NCBI RefSeq assembly: GCF_000195575.1
Contig: NC_015391.1
Coordinates: forward strand, 222,501 to 286,500
Direction: 5' to 3'
DNA from: Carnobacterium sp. 17-4
GTDB lineage: Bacteria > Bacillota > Bacilli > Lactobacillales > Carnobacteriaceae
DNA length: 64,000 bases
Shown: piece after piece, positions 28,175 through 37,040 of the stretch
Layout: every line of letters begins with the position of its first letter
Position numbering within the stretch: position 1 is the first letter of the stretch
The notes under the pieces: generated by a model
Database searches by the model: none
Seen by the model: only the letters and a program-made list of their open reading frames with translations
Told to the model about the DNA's origin: nothing
Program-made: the position numbers and the translations under genes

Positions 28175-29605
28175 ATGAACAAGAAAACTAACGATGAAAA
28201 CCAGCATCGTCGCCCTCTGTTTGAAGTTTTAAATCAACATAGAAAAAAGGAAAAGGTTTCATTCCATGTACCTGGACATAAGAATGGTGTGAACTGGGAT
28301 GAACAATTAACCTCTTTTCATACTATGCTTTCTTTTGACCAAACTGAAGTTTCAGAATTGGATTATTTGCATGAACCAGTTGGCGCTCTAAAAGAAAGTC
28401 AGGATTTGTTAGGTGAACTATATGGTAGCAAGAAAAGCTATTATTTGATCAATGGCTCGACTGTGGGTAATTTAGCAATGATTATGGGATCAACAACTAA
28501 GGGAGATCAAGTATTTGTTGATCGAAGTTGCCATCAATCTGTTATACATGCATTAGAATTGGCAGAATTGCGTCCAATTTTTTTAACACCTGAACTGACA
28601 GAATTAGATGAAACGCCTCTAGGGATTACCTTAGCAAGGTTGGAAGAAGCTTTTGAAAACTATCCATCTGTAACGGCATTAATTGTTACCTATCCTACAT
28701 ATGATGGAATGGTTTATCCTCTTGAGGAGTTAATTGCCTATGCAAGAAAAAGAAAGTGCTTCGTTTTAGTAGACGAAGCTCATGGGCCCCACTTTACACT
28801 AGGAGAACCATTTCCTGTTTCAGCATTAGATCTAGGAGCAGATGTAGTGGTACAGTCGGCTCATAAGATGTTACCTTCCCTTACACAAACAGCTTATCTG
28901 CATCTTGGACATCAAGTATCCTCTCTTATAAAACACAAAATTGAACATTATTTGCATGTTTTTCAATCGAGCAGTCCTTCTTATCCATTGATGCTCTCAT
29001 TAGAATACGCACGCTACTTCCTAGCCTGTTTTAATGAAAACGACTTGAACGCTACTTTAGCGTATCGTGATTTGTGGAAAATTCAATTTGAGAAGGCTGG
29101 TCTGAAGAGTTTTCAGAGTAGCGATCCACTGAAAGTAAGGGTATCTTGGGGGAATCATAGTGGCGAAGTACTAGCCGCACAATTAGAAAAACAAGGTATT
29201 TTTAGTGAAAAGGCAGATCACTTTACAGTGTTGCTCACTTTTCCGTTATTGAAACAAACGACTGAAGTAAGAGAGCCTTTCTGTATACAATTGCCTGAGC
29301 ATCTAGAAATTAAGGAGATTGAAAATGAAGAAACAAATTTTTCAATTGCATCTTATACGGAGCTAGATTTGAGTTATCAGAGTCAAAATAGTAGTAGGAT
29401 GAAACGTATTCTTTTAGCAGATGCCGAAGGGCAAATTGCTGCACAAAATATAACGCCCTATCCACCAGGGATTCCACTTGTCTTAAAAGGGGAAAGAATC
29501 ACGATCGAGCAGATCAGACAATTAAACCATTTTGTCAAGCAGTCAATGAGAGTTGTTGGACTCGGAAATAAAATGGAACTCACTGTTTTTTCTGAAAATG
29601 ACTGA
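28175..29605 (+). CDS. Orn/Lys/Arg decarboxylase-type PLP protein (YaaO-like)
   Basis: 476 aa. Fold-type I PLP decarboxylase: FHVPGHKNG near the start, VDEAHGPHF with the PLP-binding Asp and His, and the Schiff-base lysine in QSAHKMLPS. It matches the YaaO/SpeA-like group encoded at the same place in Bacillus. The real substrate of that group is mostly unproven (arginine, lysine or ornithine). GGAGG precedes the ATG and yaaL is 23 bases upstream, so it probably belongs to the same transcript. Confidence 0.88.
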   Translation: MNKKTNDENQHRRPLFEVLNQHRKKEKVSFHVPGHKNGVNWDEQLTSFHTMLSFDQTEVSELDYLHEPVGALKESQDLLGELYGSKKSYYLINGSTVGNLAMIMGSTTKGDQVFVDRSCHQSVIHALELAELRPIFLTPELTELDETPLGITLARLEEAFENYPSVTALIVTYPTYDGMVYPLEELIAYARKRKCFVLVDEAHGPHFTLGEPFPVSALDLGADVVVQSAHKMLPSLTQTAYLHLGHQVSSLIKHKIEHYLHVFQSSSPSYPLMLSLEYARYFLACFNENDLNATLAYRDLWKIQFEKAGLKSFQSSDPLKVRVSWGNHSGEVLAAQLEKQGIFSEKADHFTVLLTFPLLKQTTEVREPFCIQLPEHLEIKEIENEETNFSIASYTELDLSYQSQNSSRMKRILLADAEGQIAAQNITPYPPGIPLVLKGERITIEQIRQLNHFVKQSMRVVGLGNKMELTVFSEND

Positions 29606-29708
29606 TTCTATTGGGAGCAATAAAGAAAAGCTATTAGACTGTCAGCCATAGATACAGTATAATGAAAGTAGCTATAAAGCTAAATTAAGAAGTTAGGGGC
29701 TTAGAATA

Positions 29709-30344
29709 GTGAAAGGAACATTTATTACAATTGAAGGTCCCGATGGTGCAGGAAAAACCAGCGTTATAAAGAAACTGATTCCAATGTTGGTAAAAGCAGT
29801 TCAACAAGATATTGTTGCAACAAGAGAACCTGGCGGAAGTCGGATCGCCGAAGAAATTCGTGAACTTATTTTAAATCCAACGAATACTGAAATGGATATA
29901 CGTACAGAGGCATTATTGTATGCAGCCGGTAGAAGGCAGCATTTAGTTGAAAAAATTATTCCAGCTCTAAAAGCCGGAAAAGTCGTGGTTTGTGATCGTT
30001 TTGTAGATAGTTCATTGGCTTATCAAGGAGTCGCTCGTGGTATTGGGATCTCTGAGGTAGCTGAAATAAACCAATTTGCAACAGAAAATCTTTCTCCTGA
30101 CTTAACGCTTTACTTAGATATTGAAGCTCATGCGGGTTTAGAACGGATTAATCTGAATAAAGAGAATCGCCAATTTGATCGTTTGGATCAAGAGACACTG
30201 GAGTTTCATGAAAAAGTTCGATCTGCTTATTTAAAGATTGCAAACGAGCATACTGAGAGAATTGTTCAAATTGATGCAAGCCAAGATTTAGAAACAGTCG
30301 TTGAACAATGTTACCAAGTTATTATTGAGAAACTAAGAGTATAA
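29709..30344 (+). CDS. tmk: Thymidylate kinase
   Basis: 211 aa, dTMP to dTDP. P-loop GPDGAGKT near the start, DR motif CDRFVDSSLAYQG and the LID region RINLNKENRQFDRLD. The start codon is GTG with AGGGG about 11 bases before it. It is followed after 20 bases by darA and then holB, a conserved set. Confidence 0.96.
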   Translation: MKGTFITIEGPDGAGKTSVIKKLIPMLVKAVQQDIVATREPGGSRIAEEIRELILNPTNTEMDIRTEALLYAAGRRQHLVEKIIPALKAGKVVVCDRFVDSSLAYQGVARGIGISEVAEINQFATENLSPDLTLYLDIEAHAGLERINLNKENRQFDRLDQETLEFHEKVRSAYLKIANEHTERIVQIDASQDLETVVEQCYQVIIEKLRV

Positions 30345-30364
30345 AAAAGAGGGGTTGATTTGCG

Positions 30365-30694
30365 ATGAAATTAATATTAGCGATAGTTCAAGATAAAGAC
30401 GGAGGACGCTTGTCTAATGAATTTGTAGATGCAGGCATACGTGCAACCAAACTTTCAACAACTGGTGGCTTTTTAAAAGCAGGAAACACAACTTTTATTA
30501 TAGGTATTGAGGAAGAACGTGTAGACGAGGTGTTAGATCTTATTCGTAAAAATTGTCAATCTAGAGAACAATTTATGACTCCTCCTGTCAGTTTAGATGT
30601 TTCAATGGAAACAAATATGCCTTATCCAGTGGAAGTTCAAGTCGGTGGAGCTACTGTCTTTGTATTACCAGTTGATCAATTTCAACAATTTTAA
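30365..30694 (+). CDS. darA: Cyclic-di-AMP receptor DarA/PstA (YaaQ)
   Basis: 109 aa PII-like trimeric protein that binds c-di-AMP. Family features are MKLILAIVQDKDGGRL, the T-loop region TTGGFLKAGNTTFIIG and the C-terminal GGATVFVLPVDQF. What it controls downstream is not established. It lies between tmk and holB, its usual place. Confidence 0.94.
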   Translation: MKLILAIVQDKDGGRLSNEFVDAGIRATKLSTTGGFLKAGNTTFIIGIEEERVDEVLDLIRKNCQSREQFMTPPVSLDVSMETNMPYPVEVQVGGATVFVLPVDQFQQF

Positions 30695-30706
30695 ATCCGG
30701 GTCGTG

Positions 30707-31693
30707 ATGAAAATCGAAGAAAAATTAATTTGGCTACAGCCTTTATTACTCAAGCAATTCAAAAAAACGGTACAGCAAAAACAATTAGCTCATGCGTACC
30801 TTTTTGAAGGCGTTTCAGGAACCGGAAAAAAAGAGATGAGTTTGTGGTTAGCAGCTAGTTTACTTTGCAAAGAGAGCTCTGGAAATCTCCCATGTGAAAA
30901 CTGCCAAAACTGTCGACGCGTCTTTGAACACCAACATCCAGATGTGATAGAAATTGTGCCAGAGGGCTTATCTATAAAAGTAGAACAAGTTCGTAATTTA
31001 AAAGCGGAGTTTTCAAAAAGCGGTGTAGAAAGTCAACAGAAGATCTTCATTGTTGAAGATGTTGAAAAGATGACTCCAGGGGCTGCGAATAGTTTGCTCA
31101 AATTTTTAGAAGAACCGGAAGGCAGCGCCGTAGCATTTTTATTGACAACTGCTAAGAACCGCATACTTCCAACTATTTTATCGAGATGTCAGTTGGTTCA
31201 TTTTCAATCTTTAACTAAAAAGAAATTGATGGCTGAACTTGAAACTAGAGGACTTTCAGTTAATCAAGCTTCATTGTTAGTGCAATTGACTAATAGTGTA
31301 GAAGAAGCTATTGAACTAAATGGAGACGAATGGTTTCAAGAAGCTAAAACGATTATTTGGAAATGGTTTACACTAATTACAAATAAAGATAATCAAAGTT
31401 TTGTTTACGTACAAACAACGATCATGCCTCATTTTAAAGATCGCGATGCACATCGAAGGTTAGTGGATTTAATTTTGTTAGCCTATCGAGACATATTGAT
31501 GCTCCATTATGGTACAGTTGATGTATTAGCATACGCACGTTACCAAAAAGAACTGGATCACATTAAAACAGAGTATTCAAGTAAAGCCGTTGTGCAAGCT
31601 ATTGAAGCAGTCTTACTCAGTCGCAAAAAACTAGAGAGTAATGTTAATGCTCAAGGTGTTTTCGAACAGCTGGTCTTACAATTAATGAAGTAA
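30707..31693 (+). CDS. holB: DNA polymerase III subunit delta'
   Basis: 328 aa clamp-loader subunit. P-loop-like GVSGTGKKEM, four zinc cysteines (CKE...CENCQNC), MTPGAANSLLKFLEEP and RILPTILSRCQ. The start is uncertain: GTG 30704 and ATG 30707 are adjacent and neither has a strong site. In Bacillus and most relatives the next gene is ricT (yaaT). Here only 53 bases separate holB from yabA. Confidence 0.93.
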   Translation: MKIEEKLIWLQPLLLKQFKKTVQQKQLAHAYLFEGVSGTGKKEMSLWLAASLLCKESSGNLPCENCQNCRRVFEHQHPDVIEIVPEGLSIKVEQVRNLKAEFSKSGVESQQKIFIVEDVEKMTPGAANSLLKFLEEPEGSAVAFLLTTAKNRILPTILSRCQLVHFQSLTKKKLMAELETRGLSVNQASLLVQLTNSVEEAIELNGDEWFQEAKTIIWKWFTLITNKDNQSFVYVQTTIMPHFKDRDAHRRLVDLILLAYRDILMLHYGTVDVLAYARYQKELDHIKTEYSSKAVVQAIEAVLLSRKKLESNVNAQGVFEQLVLQLMK

Positions 31694-31746
31694 AAGGCAT
31701 AAAGATGACTAAAACGATGATCATAGCAAAGAGTGGGTGAAAATGG

Positions 31747-32091
31747 ATGGACAAAAAAACTTTATATGATAGTTTTACTCAAATAGAACTTGATACGGAT
31801 GCTACACTCCATCAAATTTCTAAAATCAAAAAAGAGGTTGAAACATTGGTCGAAGAAAATGCTACTCTTCGCATTGAAAATCAACACTTGAGAGACCGGT
31901 TAAGTGATCTTGAAAAGTTGCAACGATCAGACGAGGAAGTTGTGGAACCAGAAATGAGTAAATCGCGTTTAAATCTTGAAAAGTTATATGAAGATGGATT
32001 TCATGTGTGTAATGTATTTTATGGTTCAAGAAGAGTAAATGATGAGCCTTGCGCCTTTTGTTTAGATGTTATTTATGGTGAAAGAAGATAA
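31747..32091 (+). CDS. yabA: Replication initiation control protein YabA
   Basis: 114 aa. It bridges DnaA and DnaN to restrain new rounds of replication. The N-terminal half is a coiled coil (heptads through [19 protein letters not shown]). The C-terminal zinc motif is HVCN...CAFC. A site GAGTGGGTG precedes two overlapping ATGs (31743 out of frame, 31747 in frame). A terminator follows, which splits the conserved yabA-trmN6-rsmI set. Confidence 0.93.
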   Translation: MDKKTLYDSFTQIELDTDATLHQISKIKKEVETLVEENATLRIENQHLRDRLSDLEKLQRSDEEVVEPEMSKSRLNLEKLYEDGFHVCNVFYGSRRVNDEPCAFCLDVIYGERR

Positions 32092-32104
32092 CCGCGAACT
32101 GAAT

Positions 32105-32149
32105 AAAAAAAACTTGTAACCGTATGGATGAAATGGCTACAAGTTTTTT
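32105..32149 (+). terminator. Terminator after yabA
   Basis: AACTTGTA-CC paired with GG-TACAAGTT and a T-run. Confidence 0.8.
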
Positions 32150-32279
32150 GTGTTTATCCTCCCATTTCGATAATGAAGCCATTAGTTTAGCGAATGGGTA
32201 GTTAAAGAAGGTTCATAGAAAAGATAACTGCTGCATGTTATAGTGAAATTAGCTAAAAACTAAGGAGGAAATGCATATA

Positions 32280-33266
32280 ATGAAAGCTGTATCCATTAAA
32301 AATCCAGGTGGTAGTGAAGTATTAGAAATTCAAGAAAAATTAATTCCAGAAGCCAAACAAGGCCAGCTGTTAGTTAAAGTTAAAGCAAGTGCTATAAATA
32401 GAACCGATATCATGACACGTGAGAATAAGCAATTGACTAAGCCTTATCCAATATTAGGAGTAGAAGTTGCAGGAGTTGTAGTTGAAAATAGTAGTACTGC
32501 AAATAAAGAATTGGTTCCTGGAACACGCGTTGCAGGACTAGTGAACCATGGTGGTTATGCAGAATATGTAGTAATGCCTTCAAATCGTGCCATTGTTATA
32601 CCGGATAACATGAACTATGAAGACGCAGCTGCTATTCCAGAAGTTTTTCTAACTGCCTATCAAACCCTTTATTGGTTAGGTAATTTAAAACCAGAAGAAA
32701 CGGTTTTGATTCATGCAGGAGCAAGTGGTGTAGGAACAGCGGCTATTCAAATGGCAAAAAAAGTGACAAAAGCACGGGTAATTGTTACTGCAGGTTCAGA
32801 CGAGAAATTGCAATTTTGCAAAGAACTGGGTGCAGATAAACTAATCAATTATAAAGAAGAAGAGTTTGACCAAATCATACTAGACTACACTGAACAAAAA
32901 GGTGTTGATTTGATACTAGATTTCATCGGTGCTTCATACTGGGAAAAAAATTTAAACAGTATAAAAATCGATGGACGTTGGATCGTTATTGGGGTATTAG
33001 GTGGAGCAATAGTTGAAAATGTCAATTTGGGTAAAGTATTGCAAAAACGAATTACATTAAAAGGTACGTTGTTAACACCTAGAAGTGATGATTATAAAGC
33101 TCGCTTAACCAATGAATTTATTGAAAATGTTATGCCTTATTTTGAAAAAAAAGTAATCAAACCTATTGTAGATACTGCTTTTATGCTTGAGGATGTAGCC
33201 AAAGCTCATCGCTATATGGAAGAAAGTAAAAACACAGGGAAAATCATTTTAAAAATTGAAAAATAG
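32280..33266 (+). CDS. Zinc-independent quinone-oxidoreductase-like MDR protein
   Basis: 328 aa medium-chain dehydrogenase/reductase of the quinone oxidoreductase group. GroES-like N-terminal domain, then the Rossmann fold with VLIHAGASGVGTAAIQMAK. The catalytic zinc cysteines of alcohol dehydrogenases are missing. It probably uses NADPH to reduce quinones or enones. The family start MKAVSI fits ATG 32280 (11 bases from AAGGAGG). ATG 32271 is only 2 bases from it. It interrupts a block (yabA to trmN6) that is contiguous in many Firmicutes. Confidence 0.88.
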   Translation: MKAVSIKNPGGSEVLEIQEKLIPEAKQGQLLVKVKASAINRTDIMTRENKQLTKPYPILGVEVAGVVVENSSTANKELVPGTRVAGLVNHGGYAEYVVMPSNRAIVIPDNMNYEDAAAIPEVFLTAYQTLYWLGNLKPEETVLIHAGASGVGTAAIQMAKKVTKARVIVTAGSDEKLQFCKELGADKLINYKEEEFDQIILDYTEQKGVDLILDFIGASYWEKNLNSIKIDGRWIVIGVLGGAIVENVNLGKVLQKRITLKGTLLTPRSDDYKARLTNEFIENVMPYFEKKVIKPIVDTAFMLEDVAKAHRYMEESKNTGKIILKIEK

Positions 33267-33356
33267 ATGAATCGTAAATAGGAGATTACTTAAAACCAAA
33301 TAAGGAATACTCCATACTTTACAGTCAAAACGATGATAATTGAAGGAAGTGTCATA

Positions 33357-34109
33357 GTGAATCAGTGGTTACAAGGTGATGAACGGATGGATCAGTTGCT
33401 CAGTCATAACTTATCCATCATCCAGAGCCCATCAGTCTTTTCATTTTCATTAGATGCAGTATTGTTAGCAGATTTTGCTCAACCTGCTAAACACAATCGT
33501 GCCAAAGTTGTTGATTTATGTGCAGGCAATGGAGTTGTTGGCTTGTTGCTCAGTCAAAAAACGAGTAGTCCGATTGTTGGAATTGAAATACAAGAAAGAT
33601 TGGTTGGGATGGCAAAAAGAACCATCCAATTAAATGAATTAGAACACCAAGTTTCTATTATACATGGAGATTTAAGTGAAGCGTCCAAGTGGATACAAAA
33701 AGACACTGTAGATACCTTAACGTGTAACCCGCCGTACTTTGCTGTGGGAGAAAAAAGCATAAAAAATCCTAATTCTCATTTAGCTATTGCCAGACATGAG
33801 TTGCATACAAACTTAGATGAGGTTATGAAAGTATCGAGTGACTTATTAAAAATGAATGGAAAAGCTTACTTTGTTCATCGTCCAGATCGGTTAATTGAAA
33901 TCTTGGAAACCATGAAAAAACACCGGATTGCCCCCAAAAAGATGCGTTTGGTTTACCCTAAAGTTGGAAAAGAAGCTAACACGTTATTGATTGAAGGGAT
34001 AAAAGATGGGAAAGATACAGGATTTCGTGTTTTACCACCATTATTTGTATATGGTGAGGACAACAATTATCTACCAGAAGTGAGTGCGATGCTGCATGGA
34101 ATCCGTTAG
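33357..34109 (+). CDS. trmN6: tRNA1(Val) (adenine37-N6)-methyltransferase
   Basis: 250 aa class I SAM methyltransferase (YabB/TrmNF). The SAM loop is VVDLCAGNGVVGLLLS and the N6-adenine motif NPPY is in TCNPPYFAVG. It acts on A37 of tRNA-Val. I prefer GTG 33357 with GAAGGAAG 7 bases before it. ATG 33333 lies upstream of that site. It overlaps the next gene by 14 bases, as in Bacillus yabB-yazA. Confidence 0.9.
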   Translation: MNQWLQGDERMDQLLSHNLSIIQSPSVFSFSLDAVLLADFAQPAKHNRAKVVDLCAGNGVVGLLLSQKTSSPIVGIEIQERLVGMAKRTIQLNELEHQVSIIHGDLSEASKWIQKDTVDTLTCNPPYFAVGEKSIKNPNSHLAIARHELHTNLDEVMKVSSDLLKMNGKAYFVHRPDRLIEILETMKKHRIAPKKMRLVYPKVGKEANTLLIEGIKDGKDTGFRVLPPLFVYGEDNNYLPEVSAMLHGIR

Positions 34110-34452
34110 TTATTTTTATGTCTTATATTGTCAAGATGGAAGTTTGTATGGCGGATATACTACAGATCTTGAGAGAAGAGAATTAGAACATAATCAAGGT
34201 ATTGGCGCTAAGTATACTAAGCCGCAAACGAGAAGACCGGTAAAAATGATTTATGCAGAAGGGTACTGTTCTAGAAGTGAAGCGACAAAAGCAGAATATG
34301 CTTTTAAAAAACAAACTCGAAAAAATAAACTCACTTATTTGACCAATCAAGGAATTATATTTCCCATCGAATTAGCGAATCCTTGTTTATTAAATATGGA
34401 GCAAATGAACATAAAGGAAGGTGAAAAAAATGCAGAGTCAAAAGAGTTTTGA
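34096..34452 (+). CDS. GIY-YIG nuclease superfamily protein (YazA-like)
   Basis: 118 aa, single GIY-YIG domain: YFYVLYCQDGSLYGGYTTDLERR with the family tyrosines and arginine, and E in SEATKAEYAFKK. UPF0213/YazA group, role unknown. Start ATG 34096 gives the family N-terminus. A GTG at 34084 is possible. The C-terminal tail (about 30 residues after LTYLTNQG) is longer than usual. It overlaps trmN6 upstream and rsmI downstream, so the three are coupled. Confidence 0.9.
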   Translation: MESVSYFYVLYCQDGSLYGGYTTDLERRELEHNQGIGAKYTKPQTRRPVKMIYAEGYCSRSEATKAEYAFKKQTRKNKLTYLTNQGIIFPIELANPCLLNMEQMNIKEGEKNAESKEF

Positions 34453-35308
34453 GCAATCTCAAGGCGGAAGTTTATACCTTATCCCTACGCCTATTGGCAA
34501 TTTGGAAGATATGACTTTTAGAGGGGTAAGATTGTTAAAAGAAGTAGATTTGATTGCGTCTGAAGATACACGTACAACACAAAAGCTGTTAAATCACTAT
34601 GAAATAAAAACACCTCAAATCAGTTTTCATGAGCATAATACACAAGAAAGAATTCATCAACTGATTGAAAAATTAGAAACGGGGATGACGATTGCGCAAG
34701 TAAGTGATGCGGGAATGCCTTCTATTAGTGATCCCGGTCATGAATTAGTGGTAGCGTGTATCCAAGCTGGTATTCCAGTTATTCCTTTGCCTGGAGCAAA
34801 TGCTGGACTAACAGCATTGATTGCTTCTGGAATAAGCCCTCAGCCGTTTTATTTCTTTGGCTTTCTACCGCGTAAGAAAAAAGATCAACTCGTTGCTTTA
34901 GAAGAGTTGAATCATCGACCTGAAACGATTATTTTATACGAATCGCCACACCGTTTAAAAGAAGTTTTGAAAAACATGTCAACCGTTTTTGGAATGAATC
35001 GCCGCATTGTTTGTTGCCGTGAATTAACGAAACGCTATGAAGAATTTATAAGAGGAACGATTGAAGAAGCGATTGAATGGTCCATGACGAATGAAATTAG
35101 AGGCGAATTTTGTTTGATTATTGAAGGCAATAGTGAAGGGACTCTTTTAGCAGAAGAAGACACTAGTTGGGAATCTTTGTCGCTAAAGGAGCATGTTGAT
35201 GCAATGATAAACGATAGGGACTTTACTAGTAAAGATGCCATTAAAGAAGTTGCTAAATTACGAGGGTTAAAAAAACAAGAAGTTTATGCAGCTTTTCATG
35301 AATTTTAG
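34430..35308 (+). CDS. rsmI: 16S rRNA (cytidine1402-2'-O)-methyltransferase
   Basis: 292 aa SAM enzyme of the tetrapyrrole-methylase fold. Signature LYLIPTPIGNLEDMTFRGVR, then SEDTRTTQKLL and SDAGMPSISDPG. It modifies C1402 in the decoding site. ATG 34430 has AAGGAAGG about 7 bases before it. The GTG at 34421 overlaps that site. Last gene of the trmN6-yazA-rsmI set, followed by a terminator. Confidence 0.96.
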   Translation: MQSQKSFEQSQGGSLYLIPTPIGNLEDMTFRGVRLLKEVDLIASEDTRTTQKLLNHYEIKTPQISFHEHNTQERIHQLIEKLETGMTIAQVSDAGMPSISDPGHELVVACIQAGIPVIPLPGANAGLTALIASGISPQPFYFFGFLPRKKKDQLVALEELNHRPETIILYESPHRLKEVLKNMSTVFGMNRRIVCCRELTKRYEEFIRGTIEEAIEWSMTNEIRGEFCLIIEGNSEGTLLAEEDTSWESLSLKEHVDAMINDRDFTSKDAIKEVAKLRGLKKQEVYAAFHEF

Positions 35309-35327
35309 ATTTCTAAAAATAATTTTT

Positions 35328-35384
35328 AAAAAGCATTTGCCCTCTTCGTGGAATAGTCTTCCAGAGGAGAGCAAATGCTTTTTA
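35328..35384. terminator. Bidirectional terminator
   Basis: AAAAAGCATTTGC and its complement enclosing an inner stem CTC/GAG, T-runs on both sides, between rsmI and mscL. Confidence 0.88.
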
Positions 35385-35423
35385 ATACTATTAGCGCTTA
35401 GTAGTTAAGATACTATCTGAAAC

Positions 35424-35831
35424 CTAGCTGTTACGATTTTCTTTATCTTCTGCTAATAAATCGCGAATTTCTTTAAGGTATTGTTCTGCTACCGGAATTT
35501 CAACTTCATCAACAACTTCTTCGGCTTTTTTAAATTTATTTGCAGCATTATTAATGAATTTAATAAAGATAAAGACGACAAGCGCAATTAGAATGAAATC
35601 CACGACTGCTTGCAAGAAAGCACCATATTCTAATTTAGCGCCTCCAACTTCGATGGATAGATTTTGTATATCCGTTCCACCGGTTAAAATACCCACAAGA
35701 GGCATAATAATAAAATTAACAAGAGCAGTAACAATGGCTGTAAAGGCAGAACCGATAACAACACCGACGGCTAAATCAAGAACATTTCCTTTGAAAGCAA
35801 ATTCTTTAAATTCGTCCATAAATTTTTTCAT
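35424..35831 (-). CDS. mscL: Large-conductance mechanosensitive channel MscL
   Basis: 135 aa emergency valve against hypo-osmotic shock. The N-terminal amphipathic helix MKKFMDEFKEFAFKGNVLDLAVGVVIGSAF leads into TM1. TM2 follows at about 70-95 and the C-terminal helix is charged. GGAGG is 7 bases before ATG 35831. The open frame continues 60 bases upstream of it without a site, so I exclude that part. Single gene. Confidence 0.96.
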   Translation of the reverse strand: MKKFMDEFKEFAFKGNVLDLAVGVVIGSAFTAIVTALVNFIIMPLVGILTGGTDIQNLSIEVGGAKLEYGAFLQAVVDFILIALVVFIFIKFINNAANKFKKAEEVVDEVEIPVAEQYLKEIRDLLAEDKENRNS

Positions 35832-36070
35832 GTTTTCACCTCCAAATAAGAATAAAACAAACATTTTTTTAATTTCAACCATTCTGTTCATTCGTTTAAC
35901 TATAACAGAATATTTGTTTCATTGTCTACCGTTACGTGGAACTCTTCATATAAATCAAATGAAATAAAGCTTAAAAAATAAACTTTCACTAAATTATTTG
36001 AAATGAATGAGGAGTTAGATGAAATAGGGTATAATAAAAGTAAGAAATAGTTTTACAAGGAGGAAAAGAA

Positions 36071-36916
36071 ATGAAAAAAAATTGGAGTCGTCTATTAATC
36101 ATCTCTTTAAGTATGGTGGCATTAAGTGCTTGTGGAACAAATAATGAAAATGAAGGAGCGACTTCTGAAGCAACACAATCAGAGTCTGTTGTATCGGAAT
36201 CAACTGTATCCGAGTCATCCTCCTCACAAGCAACAGATTCATCAACAGAAGAAGTTTCGCTACAAGAAACCTATAGTAAAATGTATACAGATGGATTAGC
36301 TCAGTATGATGCTGAAAAATATGATGAAGCTGCAGGTACAATTGGCCTATTGCTACAAAATGACTTATCTGAGCACAACGATATCGAAACAAAAGCTACA
36401 AGTTTAAAAGAAGACATAACGCTTGCTCAAGCTGAAAAGGCTAAAGCAGATGAAGCTACAGCGCTTATTGAAAATTCTACTTATAAAACAGAACGAACTT
36501 CTGATTTAGCTGCTGAAGAATTTTCAACAGCTACAGGTAAAGATATCAAAACTGCTTCAGATGATGAAATCGGTAGTTGGTTAACGGAAAAAGACACAGC
36601 TGCAAAGGAAGAAGCAGAAAAAGCTAGTCAAGAAACAGCGGAGGTAACACCGACACCTGAAGAAGAACTGAATGCAGTATTAAATGAAGTCGTTTCGATT
36701 ACTGGAATATCTCCAGAAGATAACCAATTTTATGCAACGAAAACAAATGAACAAATATATACTATTGAAATTCGTCATTCACATGAAGTAGATGGAGTAG
36801 GGATCTCAAATATGGTTGGTATGTTCGAATACAATTTAGCAACAAAAGAATTGAAAAAAATGGATCCATTAACGGGTGAATATTCTGTCTTCACTGGAAC
36901 AGATTCCGGCGTTTAA
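36071..36916 (+). CDS. Lipoprotein of unknown function
   Basis: 281 aa. The signal peptide ends in LSAC with lipid-modified C21. A Ser/Thr/Glu-rich linker (22-60) precedes a helical region of charged Ala/Lys/Glu repeats (about 65-190), which may be TPR-like or coiled coil. The C-terminal domain (about 195-281) is beta-rich with EIRHSHEVDGVGISNMVGMFEYN. AAGGAGG precedes the ATG. Single gene between mscL (divergent) and a terminator. Family not recognised. Confidence 0.85.
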   Translation: MKKNWSRLLIISLSMVALSACGTNNENEGATSEATQSESVVSESTVSESSSSQATDSSTEEVSLQETYSKMYTDGLAQYDAEKYDEAAGTIGLLLQNDLSEHNDIETKATSLKEDITLAQAEKAKADEATALIENSTYKTERTSDLAAEEFSTATGKDIKTASDDEIGSWLTEKDTAAKEEAEKASQETAEVTPTPEEELNAVLNEVVSITGISPEDNQFYATKTNEQIYTIEIRHSHEVDGVGISNMVGMFEYNLATKELKKMDPLTGEYSVFTGTDSGV

Positions 36917-36996
36917 ATATTAAAAAAATAAGAGAGTAAGATAAAAAGTGGTTCGGATTTGCTTTTTGGAACATATTTTAGAATAAACATTCGTAT

Positions 36997-37040
36997 AAAA
37001 ATAGGAGGCTGGATTTTTTTATTCCCAGCCTCCTATTTTT
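36997..37040. terminator. Bidirectional terminator
   Basis: AAAATAGGAGGCTGG and CCAGCCTCCTATTTT around an AT-rich loop. It serves the lipoprotein gene and the FAD oxidoreductase. Confidence 0.88.
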
